This document shows, piece after piece, positions 1 through 8,868 of a DNA stretch of 12,957 nt. Every line of letters begins with the position of its first letter. The first letter of the stretch is position 1. Made by a program: the position numbers and the translations under genes. A model generated the notes under the pieces. It searched no databases, was not told the DNA's origin, and saw only the letters and a list, made by a program, of their open reading frames with translations. This stretch comes from Phoronis ovalis (taxonomy: Eukaryota; Phoronida; Phoronidae): contig JAOXYB010041428.1 of assembly GCA_028565635.1 (NCBI GenBank), positions 1-12,957 on the forward strand, given 5' to 3'.

Positions 1-2013
1 TATACTATGCAAAAAATATTAGGGATACCCAGATATATGTATATATCTATGTTTTTAATTATATTTTATAACACATAATAGACAAATTTTATAGCAATTT
101 ATTTTTCAACATGTGTTTTAAGAAAGTCACATTTTACATAGAAACTATCTTTTTAACAAGAATGGTGTGTCCTTTGAATTGAATGTGGGGGGTTCTCACC
201 ATTAGTTGAGCTCCTTGATGGTAGTCATCTTTTGTTTTCAAACACAGCCTATTTATTGTATCAGTGAATGAGAGTATACATTAAGCTATAAAAATGGCAA
301 AAAAAAATTACTGAAGTACTTTTTACCCAGAAAAATAAATATCTGGTGATCCTTAATTTTTTTTGCACAGTATGCATGAAAATGAAGTAATCCCCCTAGG
401 AAAATCCGTATCTATGTTGGCAAAATTGTTGTGTACTTTAAAAAATTTAGCAGGTACCAATATCATGTTCATATCATTTCAACCTGTGAATTGGCTGCTA
501 CTTAGAATTCCAGCAAAAACTCACAAGTAGTTTTTTGCATAACAGAATGTAATTTGCACTACAAATTGTAACTAGGGTGTTATTATCACTGTCCTAAGAG
601 GCTACTAACACTGCAAACCTTTTTAGTTTTCTACACGCCTACCATATCTCCCATGTGGAAAAGTCAAACATACAACTAACTCAAAACACAATTCTTCCTT
701 ATGCACCTCATTTATACCATGTTAGCTTAATGTGAACATTTCAGGCAAAGTGTCAAGGAAATGTGAACACAGCTAGGTGCAGATGAATTGTTTTAGTGCT
801 GTAGAATTTATATTTGCCTTTTTCTGAAAAGGAGGTTTGTGTTGTGGGAAATGAGGTGTGCAAAATGAAAACTGTAGTTCCCATTCTCAGCTCCCACATA
901 CAAATTATTTTTTTAAATGTCAAAAAATTGGTGTATTTCTTACTATACAATTAAACATCCCTAGTGACATTTTACTAATTTTGAACTGAACTAACTACTG
1001 AGCAACCACATAAGTGAATACAAAAAGAAGCAAGGTATTAGTATTTATGGAGTAGACAGGTTTTACTGATACTAAGGTGACTCCAGATCTCTATTTTTGT
1101 GCTCGTTGCGTTTAGGATTGAGGCTCAAGTTATCTGAATGCTACATAATTATTCAATATTAACATCATGACTTAAAGATTAGTAAAGAATTAATTGTTAT
1201 TTTACCTGTTATAGTGTATAAAACATTACGCTAAATTACTCACAGCTAGAAAAAGTATATGCATAAGATATTTCGTATTAATCAAGGGGAAAAGTTTAAT
1301 AAAGTATGATCTATTTTTAATTTTTTATTAGATAGTGACATGATTTTGGTGTGATTTTATTCAGCTGTATATTCTTTAGTAAGTAAATAAAATCTAGTTC
1401 ACGCAAATCTGCTTCTAAGTCTAGCATTGCTAGTTTGTAAATGGCAATATTTTGATACAGACTGGGTCTGATGCATACACTTCTTGTGCTGTCATTAAAT
1501 ATTACTTGAAGCGTTTGGTTTAACTTCTAGATTGAGGGTCAAAACAAGATGTTTTTAATGCATTAAATACTATGCTAACCCCCAAATCTCACATTTTCTC
1601 ACAACACCCCTTGGTTGATGAAACTTGAAACTGCAAAGCGAAACCTAACTTGAAAGAGTTTCTATTGCTGTATTTCCTAATTTGGCAAAATCCAGTAAAA
1701 TATAACAATGGCATTACTATAGGTGTTTATGCTGGTGATGGGAGTAATGATGCAGACAACTGACACCAGTTATATGATCTTCGTTAGAAACTGCACTTGC
1801 AGTACATAACATCCGTGCCGCTTTGTGCTTGTACATTACACACGTTTATTATAATTTACTGTATAATTAATTTAAAATTCTTTATAAACCCAAAGTTTCT
1901 TTTGATCTTGCAAGGTTGTCTTTTGTGTAATCAAAAGTAATATCACTGTAGAAAATTTCTGTAAAGTTTTAATTTCCGTTTCCAACAATATCAGTATGAA
2001 AGACCAGGAAGCC
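1..2013. other. AT-rich non-coding stretch
   Basis: I see no gene here. The only listed-size open frame (753-950, minus, 65 codons) has no recognisable motif and a composition expected of random AT-rich DNA. Small structures are present: an 18-base inverted pair at 31-48, AACTG/CAGTT arms at 1758-1771, and ACTGCA/TGCAGT arms with a 2-base spacer at 1790-1803. None is long enough to stand out from chance. Runs of A and T are common, and there is no microsatellite of note. It is probably intergenic or intronic. Confidence 0.7.
31..48. repeat. Short AT inverted repeat
   Basis: AGATATAT and ATATATCT are perfect 8-base arms separated by GT. In AT-rich DNA such a pair can arise by chance; no function is claimed. 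Confidence 0.5.
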
Positions 2014-2053
2014 TAAGACATGTGTGAGAAGAAACTCCCACGTCTTAAATAAA
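2014..2053 (+). other. Stem-loop followed by AATAAA
   Basis: Read as RNA from the plus strand, TAAGAC (2014-2019) pairs with GTCTTA (2042-2047). After a 2-base bulge, GTG (2022-2024) pairs with CAC (2039-2041). After one mismatch, GAG (2026-2028) pairs with CTC (2035-2037), closing a 6-base loop, AAGAAA. That makes 12 pairs in a 34-base span. AATAAA follows immediately at 2048-2053, the arrangement expected near a polyadenylated transcript end. It lacks the conserved histone 3' stem-loop sequence and is too short for a microRNA precursor. No upstream coding exon is recognisable, so a transcript end is only a possibility. Confidence 0.4.
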
Positions 2054-2244
2054 CATTCAGCATGTTTTCCATGTTGAAAATATTTTTTTTTCGAAATTCT
2101 AAAATGTACTGATATGTTTTACCAGATCATTGTGAAACAGCAGGATATGATGTACGCTATTTAAACTGCAATTATTGATCACTAAAACTAAAACCCCACT
2201 TATGTAACGATTATTATCCAAACTAGAATTCTCAAGTTTTATTA

Positions 2245-2302
2245 TTTAAATATTTGAATGACTTTATGCCTGTCATTAATTAATTAAGTTCAAGTATTTA
2301 AA
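2245..2302. repeat. Imperfect hairpin with 14-bp outer stem
   Basis: TTTAAATATTTGAA (2245-2258) is complementary to TTCAAGTATTTAAA (2289-2302) at 13 of 14 positions, the exception being a G-T wobble. Inside, ATGAC (2258-2262) matches GTCAT (2272-2276), with an unpaired TAATTAATTAAG-type bulge on the right side. The arms are AT-rich, so the structure is real but its meaning is open. It lies directly upstream of the degenerate tandem array at 2351-2560 and shares the TCAAG motif with it. Confidence 0.55.
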
Positions 2303-2350
2303 TGGTGAGAATATCAAAGGTGATTTGTCTCTTTAAAAAGTTAAGAAATT

Positions 2351-2560
2351 GACTCAAGATCAAGCACCATAGTGATAAGTTATCTAAAAAAATGTTACTT
2401 ATTAGTCTCAATCACTTTGATGGTACTATTTTGAGTGTTTTTTGTTACAAAAATATAACAAGTTTGTCTCAAGTACTTTGTTGATTATGTTTAAAGGTAA
2501 TTTTTTGTAACAAAAATGGAACAAATAGGCGTCAAGTACTTTGGTGATGTAAGCTTAATC
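2351..2560. repeat. Degenerate ~61-bp tandem array
   Basis: Units start with a (T/A)CTCAA or GTCAA box at about 2351, 2405, 2466 and 2529, giving steps of roughly 54, 61 and 63 bases. The best two units each carry TCAA(T/G)(C/T)ACTTTG followed by TGAT or TGGT, then a T-rich part with TTTTTGT(T/A)ACAAAAAT at about 2439-2453 and 2501-2516. The TTTTTGT/ACAAAAA core is itself an odd-length palindrome and recurs once per unit. The copies are well diverged, so this is an old minisatellite or an internally duplicated element. Related CTCAAG boxes lie just outside, at 2231 and 2560. Confidence 0.6.
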
Positions 2561-2580
2561 TCAAGAAAGTGTGCTTGAGG
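2559..2580. repeat. Small hairpin, CTCAAG/CTTGAG arms
   Basis: CTCAAG (2560-2565) and CTTGAG (2574-2579) form a perfect 6-bp stem with an 8-base loop; the flanking T and G can add a wobble pair. It sits at the right edge of the tandem array and uses the same CTCAAG box. Confidence 0.45.
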
Positions 2581-2646
2581 AGAGTCAGTTAGGTGTCTTG
2601 TACTGTAACTGCCTCAGAATTGAAGAAATAACTAAGGGTGATAACC

Positions 2647-2679
2647 TAAAAAGTTGAATAATTTCTTAGAAACTTTTTA
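2647..2679. repeat. 9-bp perfect hairpin
   Basis: TAAAAAGTT (2647-2655) and AACTTTTTA (2671-2679) are exact reverse complements with a 15-base loop. This is another inverted repeat in the structured patch that starts at 2245. The sequence is AT-rich, so a chance origin is possible. Confidence 0.5.
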
Positions 2680-3235
2680 AACATAAAACTATCAAATCAC
2701 TATTCCACTATTTATTAAATCAAATAGTCATATTCTTAAAATAATAATTTTGAATTTTGTAACTATGAATAAATATGAAGTTAACACAATTCAAAAACAT
2801 TTAAAATTAATTTTTTTAAATATTGTCTGTTACTAAAAACCTAATAATAATTTTACCATTATATTTTGCTTCTATTGTAAAGCATGCTGACTTATTTCAA
2901 GGATATCATTTCATGTCGTATCATGGTCTTTATTTTTTATTAATGCCAGATTATTATTTTTTAATTAAGAACAATTAGATAAACCTGTTGGGACATAATA
3001 TATAATTATTCATATGTTAATTTTAATGTTTGTAGCATGTCTGTAAAGCTAACCACTATATAGATACAATATTTCTAAATTGGAATGTTTGAACTCAGTA
3101 CACTTGCAGTAAAAGTTGACAGAATGCTTTATTTTTCATGTAAAGAAAAGTCATTTCATGAAACAATAAGTGGATTCTTAAACATTTTAAATAGATTTAG
3201 AAAACTTGAAATAATGCTTTAGACAAAAAACTTGG
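2680..3235. other. AT-rich non-coding stretch
   Basis: No open frame of interest is seen. The stretch holds ACTATTT/AAATAGT arms (2707-2713 and 2722-2728, 8-base loop) and TTTCATG/CATGAAA arms (3134-3140 and 3157-3163, 16-base loop). The rest is A/T-run-rich sequence. Confidence 0.65.
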
Positions 3236-3475
3236 TAGGGGTGTGACGCCTCATGTAAACAACCCTTAACCCATGGTAAAAATTGCTTTCCAAAAATATA
3301 CCCCATGGTAAAAACTTATTTACAATAACCATAAAAAAATCTCGAAAAGTACACCTCCATGGTACAAATTGTCAAATAAACATAAAAAAAGATATCCTAT
3401 GGTAAAAACCAAGGCTGAAAAAAGGGGTCCATGGGCAGCACATATATCCAGCCACTTTAATGAGAATACCCCCGG
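3236..3475 (-). mobile_element. Non-autonomous repeat of the GGGGGTATTC family
   Basis: Read on the minus strand, the element starts with a CCCGGGGGTATTCTC head (about 3476 downwards), followed 20-odd bases later by ATATGTGCTGCC (about 3432-3445). The same two-part head is found at the window's right end (12865-12906), where it reads CCCGGGGGGTACTC ... GATGTGCCGC. The body carries five CCATGG-type boxes starting at 3271, 3303, 3357, 3397 (degraded to CTATGG) and 3429; the first four are followed by TAAAAA or TACAAA. Steps are 32, 54, 40 and 32 bases. An AA(C)CATAAAAAAA segment also occurs twice, near 3327 and 3378. The far end, TAGGGGTGTGAC (about 3237-3248), weakly mirrors the GGGGGT head, suggesting short inverted ends. 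There is no coding capacity and no clear target-site duplication. I recall similar repeats from several marine invertebrate genomes; this was not searched. Exact ends are uncertain. Confidence 0.65.
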
Positions 3476-3509
3476 GTTAAAATTCAATCTGAAATGAAAA
3501 TTTTAAACC
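3475..3509. repeat. Hairpin at the element edge
   Basis: GGTTAAAATT (3475-3484) is nearly complementary to AATTTTAAACC (3499-3509), with one bulged base and a 14-base loop. It abuts the head end of the repeat element and may be part of it or of its insertion site. Confidence 0.4.
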
Positions 3510-3532
3510 AGAGAAACCGATTCTAACTATTT

Positions 3533-3665
3533 ATTCTTAAGTTATTCTAAGTGTACCATAAAATTGTCTGCAATTTTATTGTGGTTTTATTAAACAAATA
3601 AAACTATTGTCAGACATAAAATTGTCTGCAATTCTACATTTTATGTTTGCATTGCCCTTAAGAAT
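3533..3665. mobile_element. MITE-like 133-bp nested repeat structure
   Basis: ATTCTTAAG (3533-3541) and CTTAAGAAT (3657-3665) are perfect 9-bp inverted repeats bounding 133 bases. Inside, the 19-mer CATAAAATTGTCTGCAATT occurs exactly twice, at 3557-3575 and 3615-3633, 58 bases apart. The left copy extends into a perfect hairpin, ATAAAATTG-TCTG-CAATTTTAT (3558-3579). Between the copies, GTTTTATT (3584-3591) pairs with AATAAAAC (3597-3604) around a 5-base loop. CATAAAAT (3615-3622) also matches ATTTTATG (3638-3645). Many alternative stems result, as in small non-autonomous DNA elements. I see no target-site duplication and no transposase. Calling it a MITE is an inference; a local rearrangement hotspot is an alternative. 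Confidence 0.45.
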
Positions 3666-3837
3666 ACCCTTTCCATTAGTCTCAGCTAATTAGGTAAGCC
3701 CATTATATTATGTACTTGTAGCTTGTAGGACAAAGCCATTTATAAAAAAAATATCCCGGTAATTCAGCTTGTTTAGTATTATAGATAAAAAAAAAGAATT
3801 TCATGATTTGCCATTGAATGTACTTTATTTACATTAT

Positions 3838-3964
3838 TTATGATAGTTTCAGATAACACATAATGGAGACAGGAATATTCATCCTAGACCCATATTACAT
3901 TAAAGGTATAATACGGAATTCATTTTTTAATTATGATATTTCAGATAACAGTTACAGGAGACAT
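3838..3964 (+). repeat. Diverged direct repeat, ~93-base period
   Basis: TTATGATA(G)TTTCAGATAACA begins at 3838 and again at 3931, differing by one inserted G. Each is followed by a related A/T stretch and GGAGACA (3865-3871 and 3957-3963). About 34 bases align with scattered differences. Just after the second copy, ACAGGA (3954-3959) pairs with TCCTGT (3970-3975) around a 10-base loop. This looks like an old tandem duplication of a roughly 93-base unit of which only part is still alignable. Confidence 0.55.
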
Positions 3965-3975
3965 GCGGGTCCTGT

Positions 3976-5665
3976 ATATCACTGAATGCATGTAGGGGGA
4001 TTCGTACAATGGTTTATGAGTTACGGCTCTAAAAATAAAAACTGCAAATCATACGTTTTTTCTTCAGTGTGAAACAGTTACATGAATCTTTCAACCATAC
4101 ATGTTTATAATATTGATCACAAAATTCTCCATTCCCCGGCTCTATTCTCTTGCCGCTTAATTTCCTTATGTCTTGTCCTAAGCATTTATTTAGGAGATCA
4201 TGGTGATGCTGTTTATTCAATCCCTCTTTCAATGTTTTTTATGGTTGCTTCTCTCTATAAATGCTAGAACAATTTTCACTCTGGTGAATTCTACCTCTAT
4301 AGCATGTGTAATCTAAATCTATTTAAACTGTATCCTCCTCACATAATCGTTAGAGTAATTTAAATAGAAAATCAACATTAAAAATATATTCTTGTGTAGG
4401 TGGCAAGCGCTATACTTTTGCATAATACTTATTTTATTTAACTTAATTAATGGGATTCAGATTATTGTGTGCCAATGCTTGTTTTTTTATGCTTAACCCC
4501 CCAGCCAATTTTCTCCAGCAATATCACTTGGTAAAACTGTCAATTTTTCATGTTCAAAAAAGTAGTATATTTCCATGCATGCATGATTTTGTTTTGAGGC
4601 TTTCGGTAAGAGTTACAGCCTGGTGAATTCAGGTTATGAAAACAAAAATCATGGATTTTTTAATTATGAAAACAATATAATGTGTTGTATTAATTTTTAA
4701 TTTTGTTGTACTGAATATCCGGGACTAAATAAAGCATGAGTATAAACTCACCCACAATATGTTGCCTGCTCTGATTAATCTTGAATCCAATCATCCATGG
4801 AAAGTTAACCACACACTGTTCCAGACTAATTAAAGCTTATTAAGTAACAATTAGTGTTGAAGCCACATTACATTACCACAACATCAGTCCTTTTATACTA
4901 CCAGTAGAAATACTCCCTTTTATATTTACACAGCTTTCTTGATTATCTGTGTGAATTAGAGCATGTATATGGAATATACAAGGTTATCTTGGAGGGAATC
5001 TTATACTTGTTCAGGGCCAATTATTAAGCCTTATTTCAGAAAACATCTAAACTGCAGGATTTACATTTTGAGCTCCATAGTACATGTGATCAACAACCTT
5101 GTATGAATAAAAGACATTTTATAAAGATCACCCAATGCAATAACTCATTTTTTCTAGGTTATCTGACCAGCTGTCTAAAAAAACTCATTTATATATAATG
5201 TTATCTACCATTATTTGCCATTTGTTATGTTTTTCATGCCTTGTGTCATAGTACTTTCATTCCACAGTAATGGTGCCAATTACTACATAGTGAACTTCAC
5301 AAAGGGCTTAGAGTTTTATATATCCTAGCTTTATTTTAGCAAGATATTTCGAAATGCTGTAAGGGCTTCCTTTTTGCAATTTTGTCTAGTAGATATGGCA
5401 CCCTTTATAAAACAACCCAATATTTCCCTTTGTATAGATAGTTTAAAACTGTAGATTGAAAGTATGCTACAAAAGGCATTGTAATAAAATATAAAAAAAT
5501 AGGATTTCCAATAAATATTTCTTATATTGACACAAGTTAAATTAGAAAGTGTATACGAAGATTGCAAAAAATTGTCTTATTGCCACGAAATCTGTCATTA
5601 GTGATGTTATTATCCGTTTGTGTACTGAAAGCAATTTGTTTCTTGTTAAAGTTTTATTGGAACAT
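3976..5665. other. Long non-coding stretch with weak coding-like relics
   Basis: No supported gene is present. Two places look slightly coding-like on the minus strand (4029-4320 and 5331-5448) and are discussed as findings. Both lack a recognisable family. Small items are a 12-base perfect palindrome, CATGCATGCATG (4574-4585), and the 12-mer TTATGAAAACAA repeated at 4634-4645 and 4664-4675, 30 bases apart. From 4120 to 4310 the plus strand is unusually pyrimidine-rich, which by itself yields hydrophilic open frames on the minus strand. The rest is ordinary AT-rich sequence. Confidence 0.6.
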
Positions 5666-5730
5666 ATGGCACTTTATCCATATAAGAAAGATTTAATGGC
5701 AACTTATCGATATAAAAAAGATTAAATGGC
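5666..5730 (+). repeat. 30-bp tandem duplication (2.2 copies)
   Basis: Units start with ATGGC at 5666, 5696 and 5726, exactly 30 bases apart. The first two full units match at 25 of 30 positions; both contain TTATC(C/G)ATATAA(G/A)AAAGATT. The third is only the ATGGC start. The divergence suggests an old event, probably replication slippage or unequal exchange. Confidence 0.75.
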
Positions 5731-8588
5731 TAATGAGGTAAGTTGCATGAATTATCTTTTTGAAAGTTAATGTTAAAATATGTCAGTTTTTTAACTACCG
5801 TACATGCTTTCTCCATGCAAGCTTACTCAGTAAGAAAGCATAGTTATTTTGCAGTGAAATTTTTTGTACCAGTTGGTCTTCTGCGAGGCCACTGTTTGGT
5901 AGTGTTGTTTTACTGTGAGAGATATCTGTTGCTCAATTTTGTAGTTTGCACTATTTTCTATTGCGTACTACAATCCTTGTTCTTCATTGAAAGTATTAGA
6001 CTACACAGGTATAAATTATAATAACATTTTTACTAAAATAAAGGTAAATCAGTGCCTCCTTGGGTTTGTTCATGCCAATAAGAGGATAAAATATTTCAAG
6101 GTTTGAGATTTGTTGTCATTTGCTGTGTGGTGAAATGAAGTACTGAGTTTATAATGTATTATGAAGCTACCAATTAACTTTAAGTTCACACAGAGTTTAG
6201 AAAAAAAAATCACTGCTTTGCCCACTTTCAACATTCATGCCATTTCTTGAAAAGTATTAACCTATGCAATTATGTATATATACAAAGCAATAACTACTCA
6301 GTATATATCTATGATTAATATTCTAGAACATTTTTGCACACATGTATGTTTCTTCCTGGCTATTATTTTTTTTCCTTTTACAAGAATGTTTTGTCAGGAA
6401 CATAAAATGTTATAATATCATGCTGTTATGAAATACCTTTTACTGTCTAGCTAAAAAAGGTAGTTCAACTTTACAACAAAAATAACATAAGCAAGCAACA
6501 GCATTTTATAGTGAATTACTTTTATAAATATTTTTATAACAAAGGGAGAATACTGATGTGAAATCGTCTTAAAAGATGGTGTTTTTCTTATGCAGCATGC
6601 ATAAAAAATACAGCAAAACAAACTGACCAGTGATTAATTAATCCAACATAAAAACAGGATCTTGTTCATTAAGGAACAATTCTGACTGATCAAATGATTT
6701 TTGAAGTCACCTGCTATATAATGTTAGACATATGGGAGAACGTTTATTGCTGGTCATAACTGCGTTGTACTATAATGATCATCATACTGTTCTTATATAC
6801 TCCATAGTAATGTAATTAAAAAAATAAGATTTTTATTTGAAAAGTATACTGTTTGGTCAGCTAGTGCACCTTGGCAACACATCTCAGAAATGTAATAAAA
6901 ACAAATTGGTCATTTAGTGTACTGTATAGCATAAATATATTTACTCCTCAGACTTGATAGTTAAGGCAATCACAGAGGTGTTGATTAGCAACTGAACCAT
7001 TCTGTTTAATGTAACAAAGTTACTTTCAGTTCTATAAAGCTAATTTAAGATAGTTGTCTTGCTGTTTTCCAAGATGTATTGTACTCTTGGATGGTCATGT
7101 GTTGTATTCATGGCTGCTCATGTGTTGTCTCTTGTATTGGTTGGATTATTGCTCAATGTATGTCAACTAATTTTAGTTTCACTTTGCACCACCACAGTAA
7201 TTAACAGAAAAGTTTCAGTTTTATCAAATTATACTTTCAAGGTTATCTTGTACAATTTTAGTAAAAGTATACAACTTTGTACAGATTAAATAAACTGCTG
7301 ACATTTATCAGGAATTATATGAACATTTCCTGAGAACCTTTTGCATCATTGCCTGCAGGGTTCACTAGACATGGCAACTAAAGTAGTAAATTTTGAAAAA
7401 TTACGGAAACATGTCTACGTATGGTGCTGTACCAGTAACATTTTGTAGGAGTTAATTTAATAAAGTCAATATATTTTTAGTAATTATGTAATTAGCACCA
7501 TCAATAATAATCAGGTATTGTACCAAGCATACTTACTGAATACAAGTTTAATAATTTGATTATTCTTAAGAGCTTTATACAATATGTAAGAATCTTTCTA
7601 AGGAATGCGCTGGAGTCATTCCGTTCTATTAAGTTGGTGTGTAGGCTATCTGTAATATCTAGAATATCTTATTTTTCTCTTAGTTTGTGCACTGACTATT
7701 CTTGCTGCAAGAATTGTTTCCAATCTAATCTTCCATACCCAAACAATACAGTACAGACAAGTTTGCAAGAATACAAACACAGTTTCAAAAACAAAATAAT
7801 TTCACACTTAAATATCATTATTAAAAATTCATAATTATCTTTTTTTCTGTTTAAATTGATATGAAACATTTACAGTATACTTATTTTATTGGTATCAACA
7901 CTGCTTGGTATGAACCATCAAGTAAAGTGTTAATTTAAAATAGTCGTATTTACTTACTGAAAACTGAATACATTTTGGAATAAAGAAAAAAATATAACAT
8001 AATTATGAGCTCTGACTTAGAGCGTGCTGTGGAACGAAGCTAAAAACCATGATGCAACTGATCTTCTTAACATATTTGCAATTGCAAGGAAAATAATTTA
8101 ATTGTCTTCCGTGGAATTAACCAAATTTTCAATCTTACATAATCACTAATTTAATACTGTATTCTTAATTGGTTAAAAGTGTTAATGTGTGCTGTTATGA
8201 CACTATCTATGAAATCTGAAGTTGAGCAGTGCCAGGTAATTTCAGATGAATATATTAAGGTGATTAAATATGCTGTGCGAACTAGAAGTCACTAGCAATC
8301 TGCCTAATAACAATATGTCACGCATCATAATTATGAATCCTATCATGACCAAGAACTATCATTTAACTCCTAATTGCTGATGACAAAAATACTTATAATT
8401 AAGTGCTGTATTGATTAAATTATTTCATATTCTTCAAAGCAGTGTATACATACTGAATGGCTAATGGTAACTATGTGTAAGCCCCAAACTTTTTGCAAAT
8501 AAAAACAGTTATAACACTGTTTGTGCAGTAGGGTAACATGTGGATGCCCTAAGCTTATGTTTTATGTAGATCACTGCTTTGTATGATA
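5731..8588. other. AT-rich non-coding stretch
   Basis: I see no gene. Open frames at 5770-6021, 7059-7289 and 7556-7834 are hydrophobic or low in complexity and show no domain; the last two start at TTG rather than ATG. Minor structures: a 12-base palindrome, GATTAATTAATC (6632-6643), that resembles a paired homeodomain site; a hairpin at 6584-6608 with TTATGC/GCATAA arms; TTGTTC/GAACAA arms at 6662-6679; TCATGTGTTGT repeated at 7095 and 7118; TCAGGAA/TTCCTGA arms at 7308-7333; and the 12-base palindrome TTGCAATTGCAA (8076-8087), which resembles a C/EBP-type dimer site. Function is not shown for any of them. Confidence 0.6.
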
Positions 8589-8670
8589 TACAGTGTAAAT
8601 AGCTCAGTGAGTACAGTAGCCTGGTACCTTACACAATATAATATGTGATTGTAAATTTCTCCACACTGTA
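8589..8670 (+). other. tRNA-shaped inverted repeat, no T-arm
   Basis: TACAGTGT (8589-8596) and ACACTGTA (8663-8670) are perfect 8-base arms enclosing 66 bases. Shortly inside the left arm is TAGCTCAGTGAGT (8600-8612), close to the tRNA D-arm/A-box pattern TAGCTCAGTGG. A middle TTACA/TGTAA pair lies at 8629-8633 and 8650-8654. A functional tRNA gene is unlikely because no GGTTCRANTCC B-box or T-arm is present. The anticodon arm is also not standard. It could be a decayed tRNA-derived SINE head or coincidence. Confidence 0.25.
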
Positions 8671-8753
8671 AAAGATTAATCGTTAGTACCTCATTTTATA
8701 AAGCAAACAATAAGTAGACCAACAATAGTGATATCGATAATTTCTGTTTGTTC

Positions 8754-8770
8754 TTCGTCTTCATGACGAA
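8754..8770. repeat. 6-bp hairpin TTCGTC/GACGAA
   Basis: TTCGTC (8754-8759) and GACGAA (8765-8770) are perfect arms around a 5-base loop. They are notable only because they contain CpG in otherwise AT-rich DNA. Confidence 0.4.
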
Positions 8771-8868
8771 TTAGTACATAGTCACATTTTTGTTATTGTA
8801 TAACCATTTTTTTTTTAAATTCACAGTTATCAATAACAATATTCATAATTCATAGTATTCTATATTAT

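Noticed and set aside
186-206. GGGGGGTTCTCACC, superficially like the repeat-family head
   Set aside because: It lacks the TA of GGGGGTA and has no ATGTGC(C/T)GC partner downstream.
4281-4630. CTGGTGAATTC repeated exactly at 4281 and 4620
   Set aside because: By rough estimate many 11-base exact repeats are expected by chance in a 13-kb sequence.
5770-6021. 83-codon plus-strand frame starting with MLKYVSFL
   Set aside because: It is hydrophobic because the strand is T-rich. There is no signal peptide followed by a domain, no family and no splice support.
6662-6679. TTGTTC/GAACAA stem considered as a terminator
   Set aside because: No gene precedes it, there is no U-tract logic in this context, and the organism appears eukaryotic.
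7059-7289. 76-codon hydrophobic frame resembling a membrane segment
   Set aside because: It has a TTG start and T/G-rich composition, which generates Leu/Val/Cys by itself.
7492-7512. TAGCACCATCAATAATAATC, sharing the seed of the miR-29/285 family
   Set aside because: Only the first nine bases fit, and no opposing arm forms a precursor hairpin.
7556-7834. Longest open frame, 92 codons on the plus strand
   Set aside because: It begins at TTG, has no motif or domain, and is of a length expected by chance in 13 kb of AT-rich DNA.
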